DNA of 37,783 bases from assembly GCF_900099645.1 (NCBI RefSeq), contig NZ_FMTL01000009.1, positions 1 to 37,783 on the forward strand, in the 5' to 3' direction. Below, one piece after another: positions 14,403 to 21,253 of the stretch. The stretch is from Pseudomonas peli. Its GTDB lineage: Bacteria; Pseudomonadota; Gammaproteobacteria; Pseudomonadales; Pseudomonadaceae. The notes below the pieces were generated by a model. That model was not told the origin of the DNA, did no database searches, and saw nothing but the letters and a program-made list of their open reading frames with translations. Position numbers and translations under genes: made by a program. Each line of letters starts with the position of its first letter. Position 1 is the stretch's first letter.

Positions 14403-17128
14403 GCGCGCCTGCAGCGCCAGTCGCGCAGCTGCAGGATGTCAGCCTGCAGTACGGCAAAACCTGCGCCCTCAAGGCCGTCAGCCTGGAAATTCCCGCGCAG
14501 TGCATGGTTGGCTTGATCGGCCCGGATGGTGTTGGCAAGTCCAGCCTGCTGGCGCTGATTGCCGGCGCACGCAAAATCCATAGCGGGCAGATCGAGGTGC
14601 TCGGCGGCGATATGGTCAGCCGCGCTCACCGCCGGCAAGTCTGCCCACACATCGCCTATATGCCCCAGGGGCTGGGCAAGAACCTCTATCCGACGCTCTC
14701 GGTGATCGAGAACCTGGACTTCTTCGCCCGCCTATTCGGCCAAGGCGAGGCTGAACGTAAAACCCGCATTGCCGAACTGCTGCGCAGTACGGGCCTCAGT
14801 GAGTTTGGTGAGCGGCCGGCGGGCAAACTGTCCGGCGGCATGAAACAAAAACTCGGGCTGTGCTGCGCGCTGATCCACGACCCTGACCTGCTGATCCTCG
14901 ACGAGCCCACAACCGGCGTCGACCCGCTGTCGCGTAACCAGTTCTGGGAATTGATCGAGCGCATTCGCCGGCAGCGCCCGCAGATGAGTGTGCTGGTAGC
15001 CACTGCGTACATGGAGGAGGCCGAGCGCTTCGACCATTTGCTGGCCATCGATGACGGCGCCGTATTGGCCACCGGCAGCCCGGCCGAGCTGCTGCAACGC
15101 ACTCAATGCACGAGCCTGGAAGAGGCGTTTATCGCCCTGATGCCGGAAGCCAAGCGCCAGGACCATAAGCAACTGGTGATCCCGCCACGCCCGGCTGGCG
15201 AACAGGAAATTGCCATCGAGGCGCGCGATCTGAGCATGCGCTTCGGCGATTTTGTCGCGGTTGACCACGTCGGCTTTCGCATCGAACGCGGGGAAATCTT
15301 CGGCTTTCTCGGCTCTAACGGCTGCGGCAAAACCACCACCATGAAGATGCTCACCGGCTTGTTGCCCGCCAGCGAAGGGCAAGCCCTGCTGTTCGGTCAG
15401 GTGGTCAATGCCCGCGACATGGCCACGCGTAAGCGGGTCGGCTATATGTCGCAGTCATTCTCGCTGTATGCCGAGCTGAGTGTGCGGCAGAACCTGGTGC
15501 TGCACGCCCAGCTGTTTCACGTGCCGGCCACGGAGATAGCAGGGCGGGTGACTGCCATGGCTGAGCGTTTCAGCCTTGGCAGCGTGATGGAACAGCTGCC
15601 CGAGCGCTTGCCGCTGGGTATTCGTCAGCGTCTTTCACTGGCTGTAGCGGTTATCCATAAGCCCGAAATTCTGATCCTCGATGAGCCGACGTCAGGCGTC
15701 GATCCCATTGCCCGTGATGTGTTCTGGCAGATGATGCTCGACCTTTCGCGCAATGACGGCGTGACGATATTTATCTCCACCCACTTTATGAACGAAGCCC
15801 TGCGTTGCGACCGCATCTCCTTGATGCACGCCGGCAAGGTGCTCGACAGCGATACGCCCAAGGCCCTGATGGCCAAGCGTGGCCTGCCAACCCTGGAGGC
15901 GACTTTTATCGCCTACCTGCAGGATGCCGTCGGCGAAAAAGCACAACAGCCCGCACCAGAAGCGGCGGCTCCAGCAGCGCAGACCAATACGTTGAAACGC
16001 AAGCGCTTCAGCCTGCTGCGTCTTTTCAGCTATACCCGCCGGGAAGCCCTGGAACTGCGCCGCGACCCGATTCGCGGCAGCATGGCGTTGCTCGGCAGCC
16101 TATTGCTGCTGTTCATCATCGGCTACGGCATCAGCCTGGATGTCGAGAACCTGACCTACGCGGTGCTCGACCGCGATCAGACCACCACCAGCCAGGCGTA
16201 CGCCCTCAACCTGGCCGGCTCGCGCTATTTCATCGAGCAAGCACCGCTGCGCGATTACGACGAGCTGGACCGGCGCATGCGCAGTGGCGAGATCAGCCTG
16301 GCGGTGGAAATCCCGGCCAACTTCGGCCGTGACCTCAAACGCGGTGGCGTACCGCAAATCGGCATGTGGCTCGACGGCGCCATGCCGATGCGCGCCGAAA
16401 CCATCAAAGGCTATGTGATGGGCCTGCATGCCGGCTACTTGCAGGAGCTGGCCCGCAAGGACAGTGCGTCAACCCGTAGCAGCCTGCCGACCCTGGAAGT
16501 GCGCTACCGCTACAACCCGGATGTGGAAAGCCTGAATGCCATGGTGCCGGCGGTGATTCCGCTGTTGCTGATGCTGATTCCGGCAATGCTGACCGCCCTT
16601 GGCGTGGTGCGCGAAAAGGAGCTGGGCTCGATCATCAACCTGTATGTCACACCGGTCACTCGCCTGGAGTTTCTGCTTGGCAAACAACTGCCTTACATCG
16701 CCCTGGGCATGCTCAATTTCGTGCTGCTGGTGATCGCAGCGGTGTGGGTGTTCGATGTGCCGCTCAAGGGCAGCTTACTGGCCCTGTTAACCGGTGGTCT
16801 GCTGTACATCAGCTGTGCCACGGCCATGGGCTTGCTGATGTCGACCTTTACCCGCAGCCAGATTGCTGCGGTATTCGGCACGGCCATCGTCACCCTGATT
16901 CCGGCCATCCAGTTCTCCGGGCTGATCTACCCGGTGGCGTCACTCGAAGGCTTTGGTGCGTTGGTTGGCCAGATTTACCCCACCTCGCACTTTCTCATCA
17001 TCAGCCGTGGGGTGTTCTCCAAAGCGCTGGGTTTCACTGAGCTGTACAGCTATTTCATGGCGTTGCTGATTACCATCCCCGTCCTGCTGGCACTGTGCAC
17101 CAGCCTACTGAAAAAGCAGGAGGCCTGA
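14399..17128 (+). CDS. rbbA: RbbA: ribosome-associated double ATPase/ABC permease
   Basis: A 909-residue protein, nearly the same length as E. coli RbbA (911). It has two ABC ATPase domains (about residues 10-240 and 265-500), each with a Walker A (GPDGVGKSS; GSNGCGKTT), a signature region (KLSGGMKQK; the degenerate LPLGIRQR) and a Walker B (LLILDEPTTGVDP; ILILDEPTSGVDP), fused to a C-terminal ABC-2 permease with about six membrane helices (LRRDPIRG onward). RbbA is reported to bind ribosomes and the 30S subunit, with ATPase activity and a proposed role in tRNA release; the permease half implies a membrane transport role too. The start is GTG overlapping the yhiI stop; 1 bp separates it from yhhJ. 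Confidence 0.95.
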   Translation: MSAPAAPVAQLQDVSLQYGKTCALKAVSLEIPAQCMVGLIGPDGVGKSSLLALIAGARKIHSGQIEVLGGDMVSRAHRRQVCPHIAYMPQGLGKNLYPTLSVIENLDFFARLFGQGEAERKTRIAELLRSTGLSEFGERPAGKLSGGMKQKLGLCCALIHDPDLLILDEPTTGVDPLSRNQFWELIERIRRQRPQMSVLVATAYMEEAERFDHLLAIDDGAVLATGSPAELLQRTQCTSLEEAFIALMPEAKRQDHKQLVIPPRPAGEQEIAIEARDLSMRFGDFVAVDHVGFRIERGEIFGFLGSNGCGKTTTMKMLTGLLPASEGQALLFGQVVNARDMATRKRVGYMSQSFSLYAELSVRQNLVLHAQLFHVPATEIAGRVTAMAERFSLGSVMEQLPERLPLGIRQRLSLAVAVIHKPEILILDEPTSGVDPIARDVFWQMMLDLSRNDGVTIFISTHFMNEALRCDRISLMHAGKVLDSDTPKALMAKRGLPTLEATFIAYLQDAVGEKAQQPAPEAAAPAAQTNTLKRKRFSLLRLFSYTRREALELRRDPIRGSMALLGSLLLLFIIGYGISLDVENLTYAVLDRDQTTTSQAYALNLAGSRYFIEQAPLRDYDELDRRMRSGEISLAVEIPANFGRDLKRGGVPQIGMWLDGAMPMRAETIKGYVMGLHAGYLQELARKDSASTRSSLPTLEVRYRYNPDVESLNAMVPAVIPLLLMLIPAMLTALGVVREKELGSIINLYVTPVTRLEFLLGKQLPYIALGMLNFVLLVIAAVWVFDVPLKGSLLALLTGGLLYISCATAMGLLMSTFTRSQIAAVFGTAIVTLIPAIQFSGLIYPVASLEGFGALVGQIYPTSHFLIISRGVFSKALGFTELYSYFMALLITIPVLLALCTSLLKKQEA

Positions 17129-17129
17129 G

Positions 17130-18254
17130 ATGGAACAGCTGGCGAATATCTTCCACCTGGGGCTCAAGGAACTGCGCAGTCTGCAACGTGACCCTGCGCT
17201 GCTCTTGCTGATTATCTGGGCCTTTACCCTAGGCATCATTACCGCTGCTACGAGCATGCCGGAGAGCCTGCACAACGCCTCGATTGCAGTGGTCGACGAA
17301 GACCGCTCACCGCTTTCGGCACGCTTGATTGATGCTTTCCAGTCGCCGTTTTTTCGTACGCCACAACGTATCGAACTGAGCGAAATGGATCACGGCATGG
17401 ACTCCGGGCAGTACACCTTCACCCTCAATATTCCGCCGGATTTCCAGCGCGATGTACTTGCCGGGCATAGCCCCGCGATCCAGCTCAACGTCGATGCCAC
17501 ACAGGTAAGCATGGCCTTCACCGGTGCGGGCTATATCCAAATGATCGGTGCCGAGGAAGTCAGCGCGTTCTTGCGCCACTACCGTGCCGATCTGCCGCAG
17601 CAGGCCGCATTGGCCGTGCGTGTCGCGTTTAACCCCAACCTGACACGCAGCTGGTTCGGCTCGGTGATGGAGGTGATCAACCAGATCACTATGCTGTCGA
17701 TCATTCTCACGGGCGCGGCACTGATTCGCGAACGCGAGCACGGCACTATCGAGCACCTGCTGGTGATGCCGGTGACGCCACCTGAGATCATGCTAGCCAA
17801 GGTCTGGTCGATGGGTTTGGTGGTGCTGCTGGCCACTGCGCTATCGCTGCTGCTGGTGGTGCAAGGCTGGCTGCAAGTGCCGATTGCCGGCTCGCTGCCG
17901 CTGTTCTTGTGCGGCGCGCTGCTGCACCTGTTCGCGACCACCTCAATGGGCATTTTCTTCGGCACCATCGCGCGTTCGATGCCGCAATTGGGCCTGTTGA
18001 TCATTCTGGTGCTGATCCCGCTGCAGATCCTTTCCGGCGGCACCACACCGCGCGAGAGCATGCCCGAGCTGGTACAACAGATCATGCTGGTGGCGCCCAC
18101 CACCCACTTCGTCGATCTGGCCCAGGCGATTCTCTATCGCGGCGCCGGGTTTTCGACTGTTTGGCCGCAGTTCCTGGCAATCATTACCATCGGCGCGCTG
18201 TTCTTTGCCGGCGCGCTGCTGCGCTTTCGCAAGACGCTGGCGCAGATATCTTGA
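17130..18254 (+). CDS. yhhJ: ABC-2 type permease YhhJ
   Basis: A 374-residue inner-membrane permease, the same length as E. coli YhhJ. It has one N-terminal membrane helix, a periplasmic domain (about residues 45-175, including YTFTLNIPPDFQRDVLAG) and five C-terminal helices containing IREREHGTIEHLLVMPVTP and FFGTIARSMPQLGLL, hallmarks of ABC-2 permeases. It most likely pairs with the permease half of RbbA to form a heterodimeric channel with YhiI as adaptor. GGAGG lies a few bases before the ATG, inside the end of rbbA, and the genes are 1 bp apart, so co-translation is likely. The substrate of the YhiI-RbbA-YhhJ system is not established. Confidence 0.93.
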   Translation: MEQLANIFHLGLKELRSLQRDPALLLLIIWAFTLGIITAATSMPESLHNASIAVVDEDRSPLSARLIDAFQSPFFRTPQRIELSEMDHGMDSGQYTFTLNIPPDFQRDVLAGHSPAIQLNVDATQVSMAFTGAGYIQMIGAEEVSAFLRHYRADLPQQAALAVRVAFNPNLTRSWFGSVMEVINQITMLSIILTGAALIREREHGTIEHLLVMPVTPPEIMLAKVWSMGLVVLLATALSLLLVVQGWLQVPIAGSLPLFLCGALLHLFATTSMGIFFGTIARSMPQLGLLIILVLIPLQILSGGTTPRESMPELVQQIMLVAPTTHFVDLAQAILYRGAGFSTVWPQFLAIITIGALFFAGALLRFRKTLAQIS

Positions 18255-18330
18255 GGGTGGCGCAGCAAGGGCTTACGCCACCACGGGGTTTGCGAGTAGT
18301 TGGCGACAGATAGAAATTGGCCCGCCGCGC

Positions 18331-18657
18331 TTAAACAAATACCTGCCGAGCCATCCCGCGCGGGATGCGGTTTCTACCCGGCAGTTGCTCCAGGCGTTGC
18401 TGCCATTCGGCGCGGGGTTTCAGGGTTGCGGTTGGCTTTACCATTTCAGCCGCTGCGGCAGCAGCCTTCGCCGCTTTTGCGGCGGCTCTAAGTTCAGCAA
18501 GACTGGGGGTTTTACGGACAGGTTCGGCAGTGCCTTTTTCAACGCTGCGCAGGCACAGCTTGCATGAAACCTGAGTGACATCCTGGGTGCTGCTCAGGTT
18601 CGAGCCGGTGCGTCCACATGCGACATTTTCCGCGGACGCGGTGTAGTGAATAGCCAA
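18331..18657 (-). CDS. Small Cys-containing protein with TTG start
   Basis: A 108-residue protein convergent with yhhJ. Residues 2-40 contain H-Y-T-A-S, VACGR and VSCKLCLRS, so three Cys and one His could form a small metal site. A lysine/alanine-rich coil (ELRAAAKAAKAAAAAAEM) and a basic tail follow. I recall similar N-termini in uncharacterised Pseudomonas proteins but no function. The start is inferred as TTG at 18657 because GGAG lies eight bases upstream; the next upstream in-frame start has no such site and would lie upstream of the promoter. Promoter elements fit: TTGGCG and TAGAAT separated by 16 bp on the minus strand. Confidence 0.65.
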   Translation of the reverse strand: MAIHYTASAENVACGRTGSNLSSTQDVTQVSCKLCLRSVEKGTAEPVRKTPSLAELRAAAKAAKAAAAAAEMVKPTATLKPRAEWQQRLEQLPGRNRIPRGMARQVFV

Positions 18658-19062
18658 CGTGTTGTCTCCTGCATTTTTGGGGCGCGGGATTCTACACGCT
18701 TCGCTTCGCACGCCAACTGCTTATCGTTGTATTGCGGCAGAGTTGTGGGGAAAGGTCGAACAGTGGTGCCATGTTCAAGCCTGTGTAGTTGCGCGTGACA
18801 ACCCCTTTGCCTGGGTTTTCCTTGCTCCACCCCAAGCGCGTACGTTGCACCATTCAACGGCATCGAGCGGTTTGCAGTTCGATCTTTCGCTGAAGAAAAG
18901 TGACTTAGGGCTGTATTGATATCCCCCTGATATTGAAAAAGCCCTCGGTAATATCAATTTTCCTTTGCGCGATAGCGCACCGACGTGGCGTCTATCCGAT
19001 GCAATTGTCTCGTCTCCAGCTCGCTGCAATCTCGCGCGACGTTGGGTTCAATCGAGATCGCC
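18658..19062. other. Divergent intergenic region with A/T-rich inverted repeats
   Basis: These 405 bp separate the minus-strand Cys protein from the membrane protein at 19063. No gene is supported. It contains the promoter at 18689-18716 and, at 18915-18958, three copies of a TGATAT motif (ATTGATAT, TGATATT, and inverted AATATCAAT) that can pair in two mutually exclusive ways. Confidence 0.5.
18689..18716 (-). promoter_or_regulatory. Sigma70-type promoter of the Cys-containing small gene
   Basis: On the minus strand, TTGGCG (18716-18711) and TAGAAT (18694-18689) are separated by 16 bp and followed by a GC-rich discriminator (CCCGCG), placing a start about 25 nt before the TTG codon. The TAGAAT and 16-bp spacing match the tRNA-Val and three of the four rRNA promoters in this window, suggesting high growth-linked expression. 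Confidence 0.5.
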
Positions 19063-20007
19063 ATGAACACAGCAAGCGAACAGAACGCGACATACGGCAC
19101 TTTGAGAACGGCTGTCGACACGCAGCAGCTTTCAGCCAGTGCTGTTTCATGGGGCGCGATATTTGCTGGTGCAGCGGCTGCAGCTGCGTTGTCGCTGATC
19201 CTGCTGATCTTGGGCACCGGCTTGGGCCTGTCTTCGATATCGCCATGGGCTCATGACGGGGTCAGTGCCACGACGTTCGGTGTGACCACGATTATCTGGA
19301 TTACCCTGACCCAACTGCTGGCCGCCGGCATGGGGGGATACCTGGCGGGTCGTCTGCGCACCAAGTGGATTGAGCTGCACACCGACGAGGTGTTCTTTCG
19401 CGATACCGCGCATGGCTTCCTGGCCTGGGCTATAGCCTCGCTGGCAACCGCTACCTTGCTCACCTCGGTGATTGGCGCCATCGTCAACGGTGGCGTGCAA
19501 GCCGGTGCCTCGGTGGCCGGTGGTGTTGCCACGACCGCCATCGTGGCGACTGCCGGCAGTGTATCGGCAGGCTCGCAAATGGCCACTGACGAGACTAGCA
19601 GTGGCTCGGTTGGCTACTTCCTCGACACCCTGTTTCGTCGCGACGTTAACGCCATGTCCGCGCCGCTGGGCACTGAGCAACGTGCGCTGACCTCGCAACA
19701 AGAAACGGCGATCGCCATGGGCGAAGTCACGCGCATCTTTATGAATTCGCTGCGCACCGGCGCGATGCCGGCAGAGGATGTCAGCTATGTCGGCCAGGTT
19801 GTCGCCCAGCGCACCGGCCTGACTCAGCCCGAAGCCGAGCAGCGGGTCAGCGAGACCTTTACCCGCTTGCAAACAGCCCTCAACGAAGCAGAAACCAGTG
19901 TCCGCGAGTCTGCTGATAGCGCCCGCAAAGCTTCTGCTTATGCCGCGATCTGGTTGTTTATCTCGCTGCTGATCGGCGCTTTCGTTGCCAGCTTTGCCGC
20001 GCCGTAG
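19063..20007 (+). CDS. Multi-pass membrane protein (SWGAIFAGA family)
   Basis: A 314-residue protein with hydrophobic segments at about residues 28-52 (SWGAIFAGAAAAAALSLILL), 74-96, 116-140, 150-172 and 292-312. The SWGAIFAGA start and GLGLSSISPW are shared with a family often mislabelled PhnA-like; no function is established. A soluble stretch (about 175-290) with several helices, ending in a coiled segment (TALNEAETSVRESADSARK), separates the last membrane helix. The ATG at 19063 follows a weak GAGA site; the frame is open back to 18985. It precedes a 24-residue hydrophobic microprotein, a pairing that probably forms one transcript. Confidence 0.75.
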   Translation: MNTASEQNATYGTLRTAVDTQQLSASAVSWGAIFAGAAAAAALSLILLILGTGLGLSSISPWAHDGVSATTFGVTTIIWITLTQLLAAGMGGYLAGRLRTKWIELHTDEVFFRDTAHGFLAWAIASLATATLLTSVIGAIVNGGVQAGASVAGGVATTAIVATAGSVSAGSQMATDETSSGSVGYFLDTLFRRDVNAMSAPLGTEQRALTSQQETAIAMGEVTRIFMNSLRTGAMPAEDVSYVGQVVAQRTGLTQPEAEQRVSETFTRLQTALNEAETSVRESADSARKASAYAAIWLFISLLIGAFVASFAAP

Positions 20008-20062
20008 GCGGCCGTCAGCGCGACGCTTGATCAGCCCTTTTACTCAATGACCGGAGACTGCC

Positions 20063-20137
20063 ATGCGCTCACTACTGCTGTTATTTCTCGGGATTCCGAT
20101 CCCCATCATCATCCTGTTGGCCATCTTTGTGTTCTAG
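20063..20137 (+). CDS. 24-residue hydrophobic membrane microprotein
   Basis: The frame encodes 24 residues, almost entirely one hydrophobic helix (LLLLFLGIPIPIIILLAIFV). GGAG is placed eight bases before the ATG, a good ribosome site. I recall near-identical short proteins (an L-L-x-F-L-G-I-P-I-P-I-I-I-L-L core) annotated in many Proteobacteria, which argues for selection on the protein. It lies 55 bp after the membrane protein gene and probably shares its transcript. A role as a small membrane partner of the upstream protein is inference from position. Confidence 0.65.
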   Translation: MRSLLLLFLGIPIPIIILLAIFVF

Positions 20138-20265
20138 GACACCTGCGGCCTGACCGCTTCTCGTGAGGCAGTCTGCTCAGTATTTGCCAGCTACATCGTG
20201 CAGCGAGCATTCCACGTAGTTGCTCAACGCCCAGGTTCGCGCCTATCCCAGTACAGGAGTTGTCC

Positions 20266-20814
20266 GTGAATACTCAGAGCCAAGCCGGCGCGCAGCTGCG
20301 CAGCATGATGGAACGTATGTCGGTTGCCACGCTCAGCACTGTGGACGAGCAGGGCGTTTTGCTCAGCAGCCGCATGTCGCGCTGGGAAATGGACGACTGT
20401 GGCGCCTTGTGGTTTTCCACTGATCCACTCAGCCTTCCTGCAGCGCATATGCTGAGCCTCAATCTGACATTTGCCGATGCAGCGGGCAGCCAGCGCGTGT
20501 CTTTGTCCGGCCGAGGCGAGCTGTACGCGGAAGATTTATGTTCCGAATACCTACTGGGCTCGATCTGGCTGGGGCAGCTCAATTCGCCACGTTTCAATGT
20601 GCCAACAGCCCTGGATAACCCGGCACTGCTCAAGTTCACCCCGCAATCGGCAGTTTACTGGCAGGCTCCGCAGAGCCTGATGGCCCGCTTGTTGGCGATG
20701 CTGACATCGGTATTTGGCGCAAAAGTGCCTTCGGTAAACCACGAATGTTCTGTGTCTAGTTACCGCCTAGATGGAAGCTTGATGCAGCGGAGGCAGCCAC
20801 ATGATGTTCTTTGA
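20266..20814 (+). CDS. Pyridoxamine-phosphate-oxidase-like FMN split-barrel protein
   Basis: A 182-residue protein of the general stress protein 26 type. It starts with a helix (LRSMMERMSVATLSTVDEQG), then beta strands including LLSSRMSRWEMDDCGALWFST, AGSQRVSLSGRGEL and a C-terminal segment ALLKFTPQSAVYW, as in FMN-binding split-barrel stress proteins. Such proteins bind flavin and are induced by general stress; a catalytic activity is rarely known. The GTG at 20266 is preferred because AGGAG ends six bases before it; a TTG at 20260 overlaps that site too closely. The 3' end overlaps the next gene by 14 bp. Confidence 0.8.
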   Translation: MNTQSQAGAQLRSMMERMSVATLSTVDEQGVLLSSRMSRWEMDDCGALWFSTDPLSLPAAHMLSLNLTFADAAGSQRVSLSGRGELYAEDLCSEYLLGSIWLGQLNSPRFNVPTALDNPALLKFTPQSAVYWQAPQSLMARLLAMLTSVFGAKVPSVNHECSVSSYRLDGSLMQRRQPHDVL

Positions 20815-21082
20815 GCAGGGCCTTTATCTGCGTGTCGAGGAACTGCCCGACGGACCCAAGCCCTTGCCGTTGGACAGTGGTTTCTCAACAGACAATGCCT
20901 ACCGGGCGATGGGGCTCTACAACCCCTCGGAAACCAGCGATGCGTATTTCGTGCTTGCCAATGATCGTGACGAAATCTGGTTTATCTGCAACCGGCATTT
21001 GCGTACCCATGTGTTGCAACCGCAAGAAACCCGCTTTCGCCTGAGTATCAAAGAGCGCGTGGTGAAAGGCGTCAGCAATTGA
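20801..21082 (+). CDS. Small hypothetical protein overlapping the split-barrel gene
   Basis: A 93-residue acidic protein with no signal peptide or membrane segment. It reads as alternating strands (FEQGLYLRVEEL, SDAYFVLANDRDEIWFICN, RFRLSIKERV), suggesting a small beta-rich fold. GGAGG lies seven bases before the ATG and the 14-bp overlap with the previous gene implies translational coupling, so I treat it as real. I do not recognise the family. Its partner is a stress-type flavin protein and the next gene is katE, which suggests a stress role, but nothing in the sequence identifies a function. Confidence 0.65.
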   Translation: MMFFEQGLYLRVEELPDGPKPLPLDSGFSTDNAYRAMGLYNPSETSDAYFVLANDRDEIWFICNRHLRTHVLQPQETRFRLSIKERVVKGVSN

Positions 21083-21253
21083 CCCGCCGCCGCATGCCCC
21101 TGGCTTTTCTGTAGTCGCTTGATGTGCGCGATCAGCCTTGTCGCCGATTGCCCTAAGCCTGCTCCCCCAGACCACCACACATACCGCGTGGAGCCCGTGA
21201 CCCTGCTGTTTGAGGCGAGCGTTCGCCACGCTCAATTCTTCAGGAGCGTTCCC

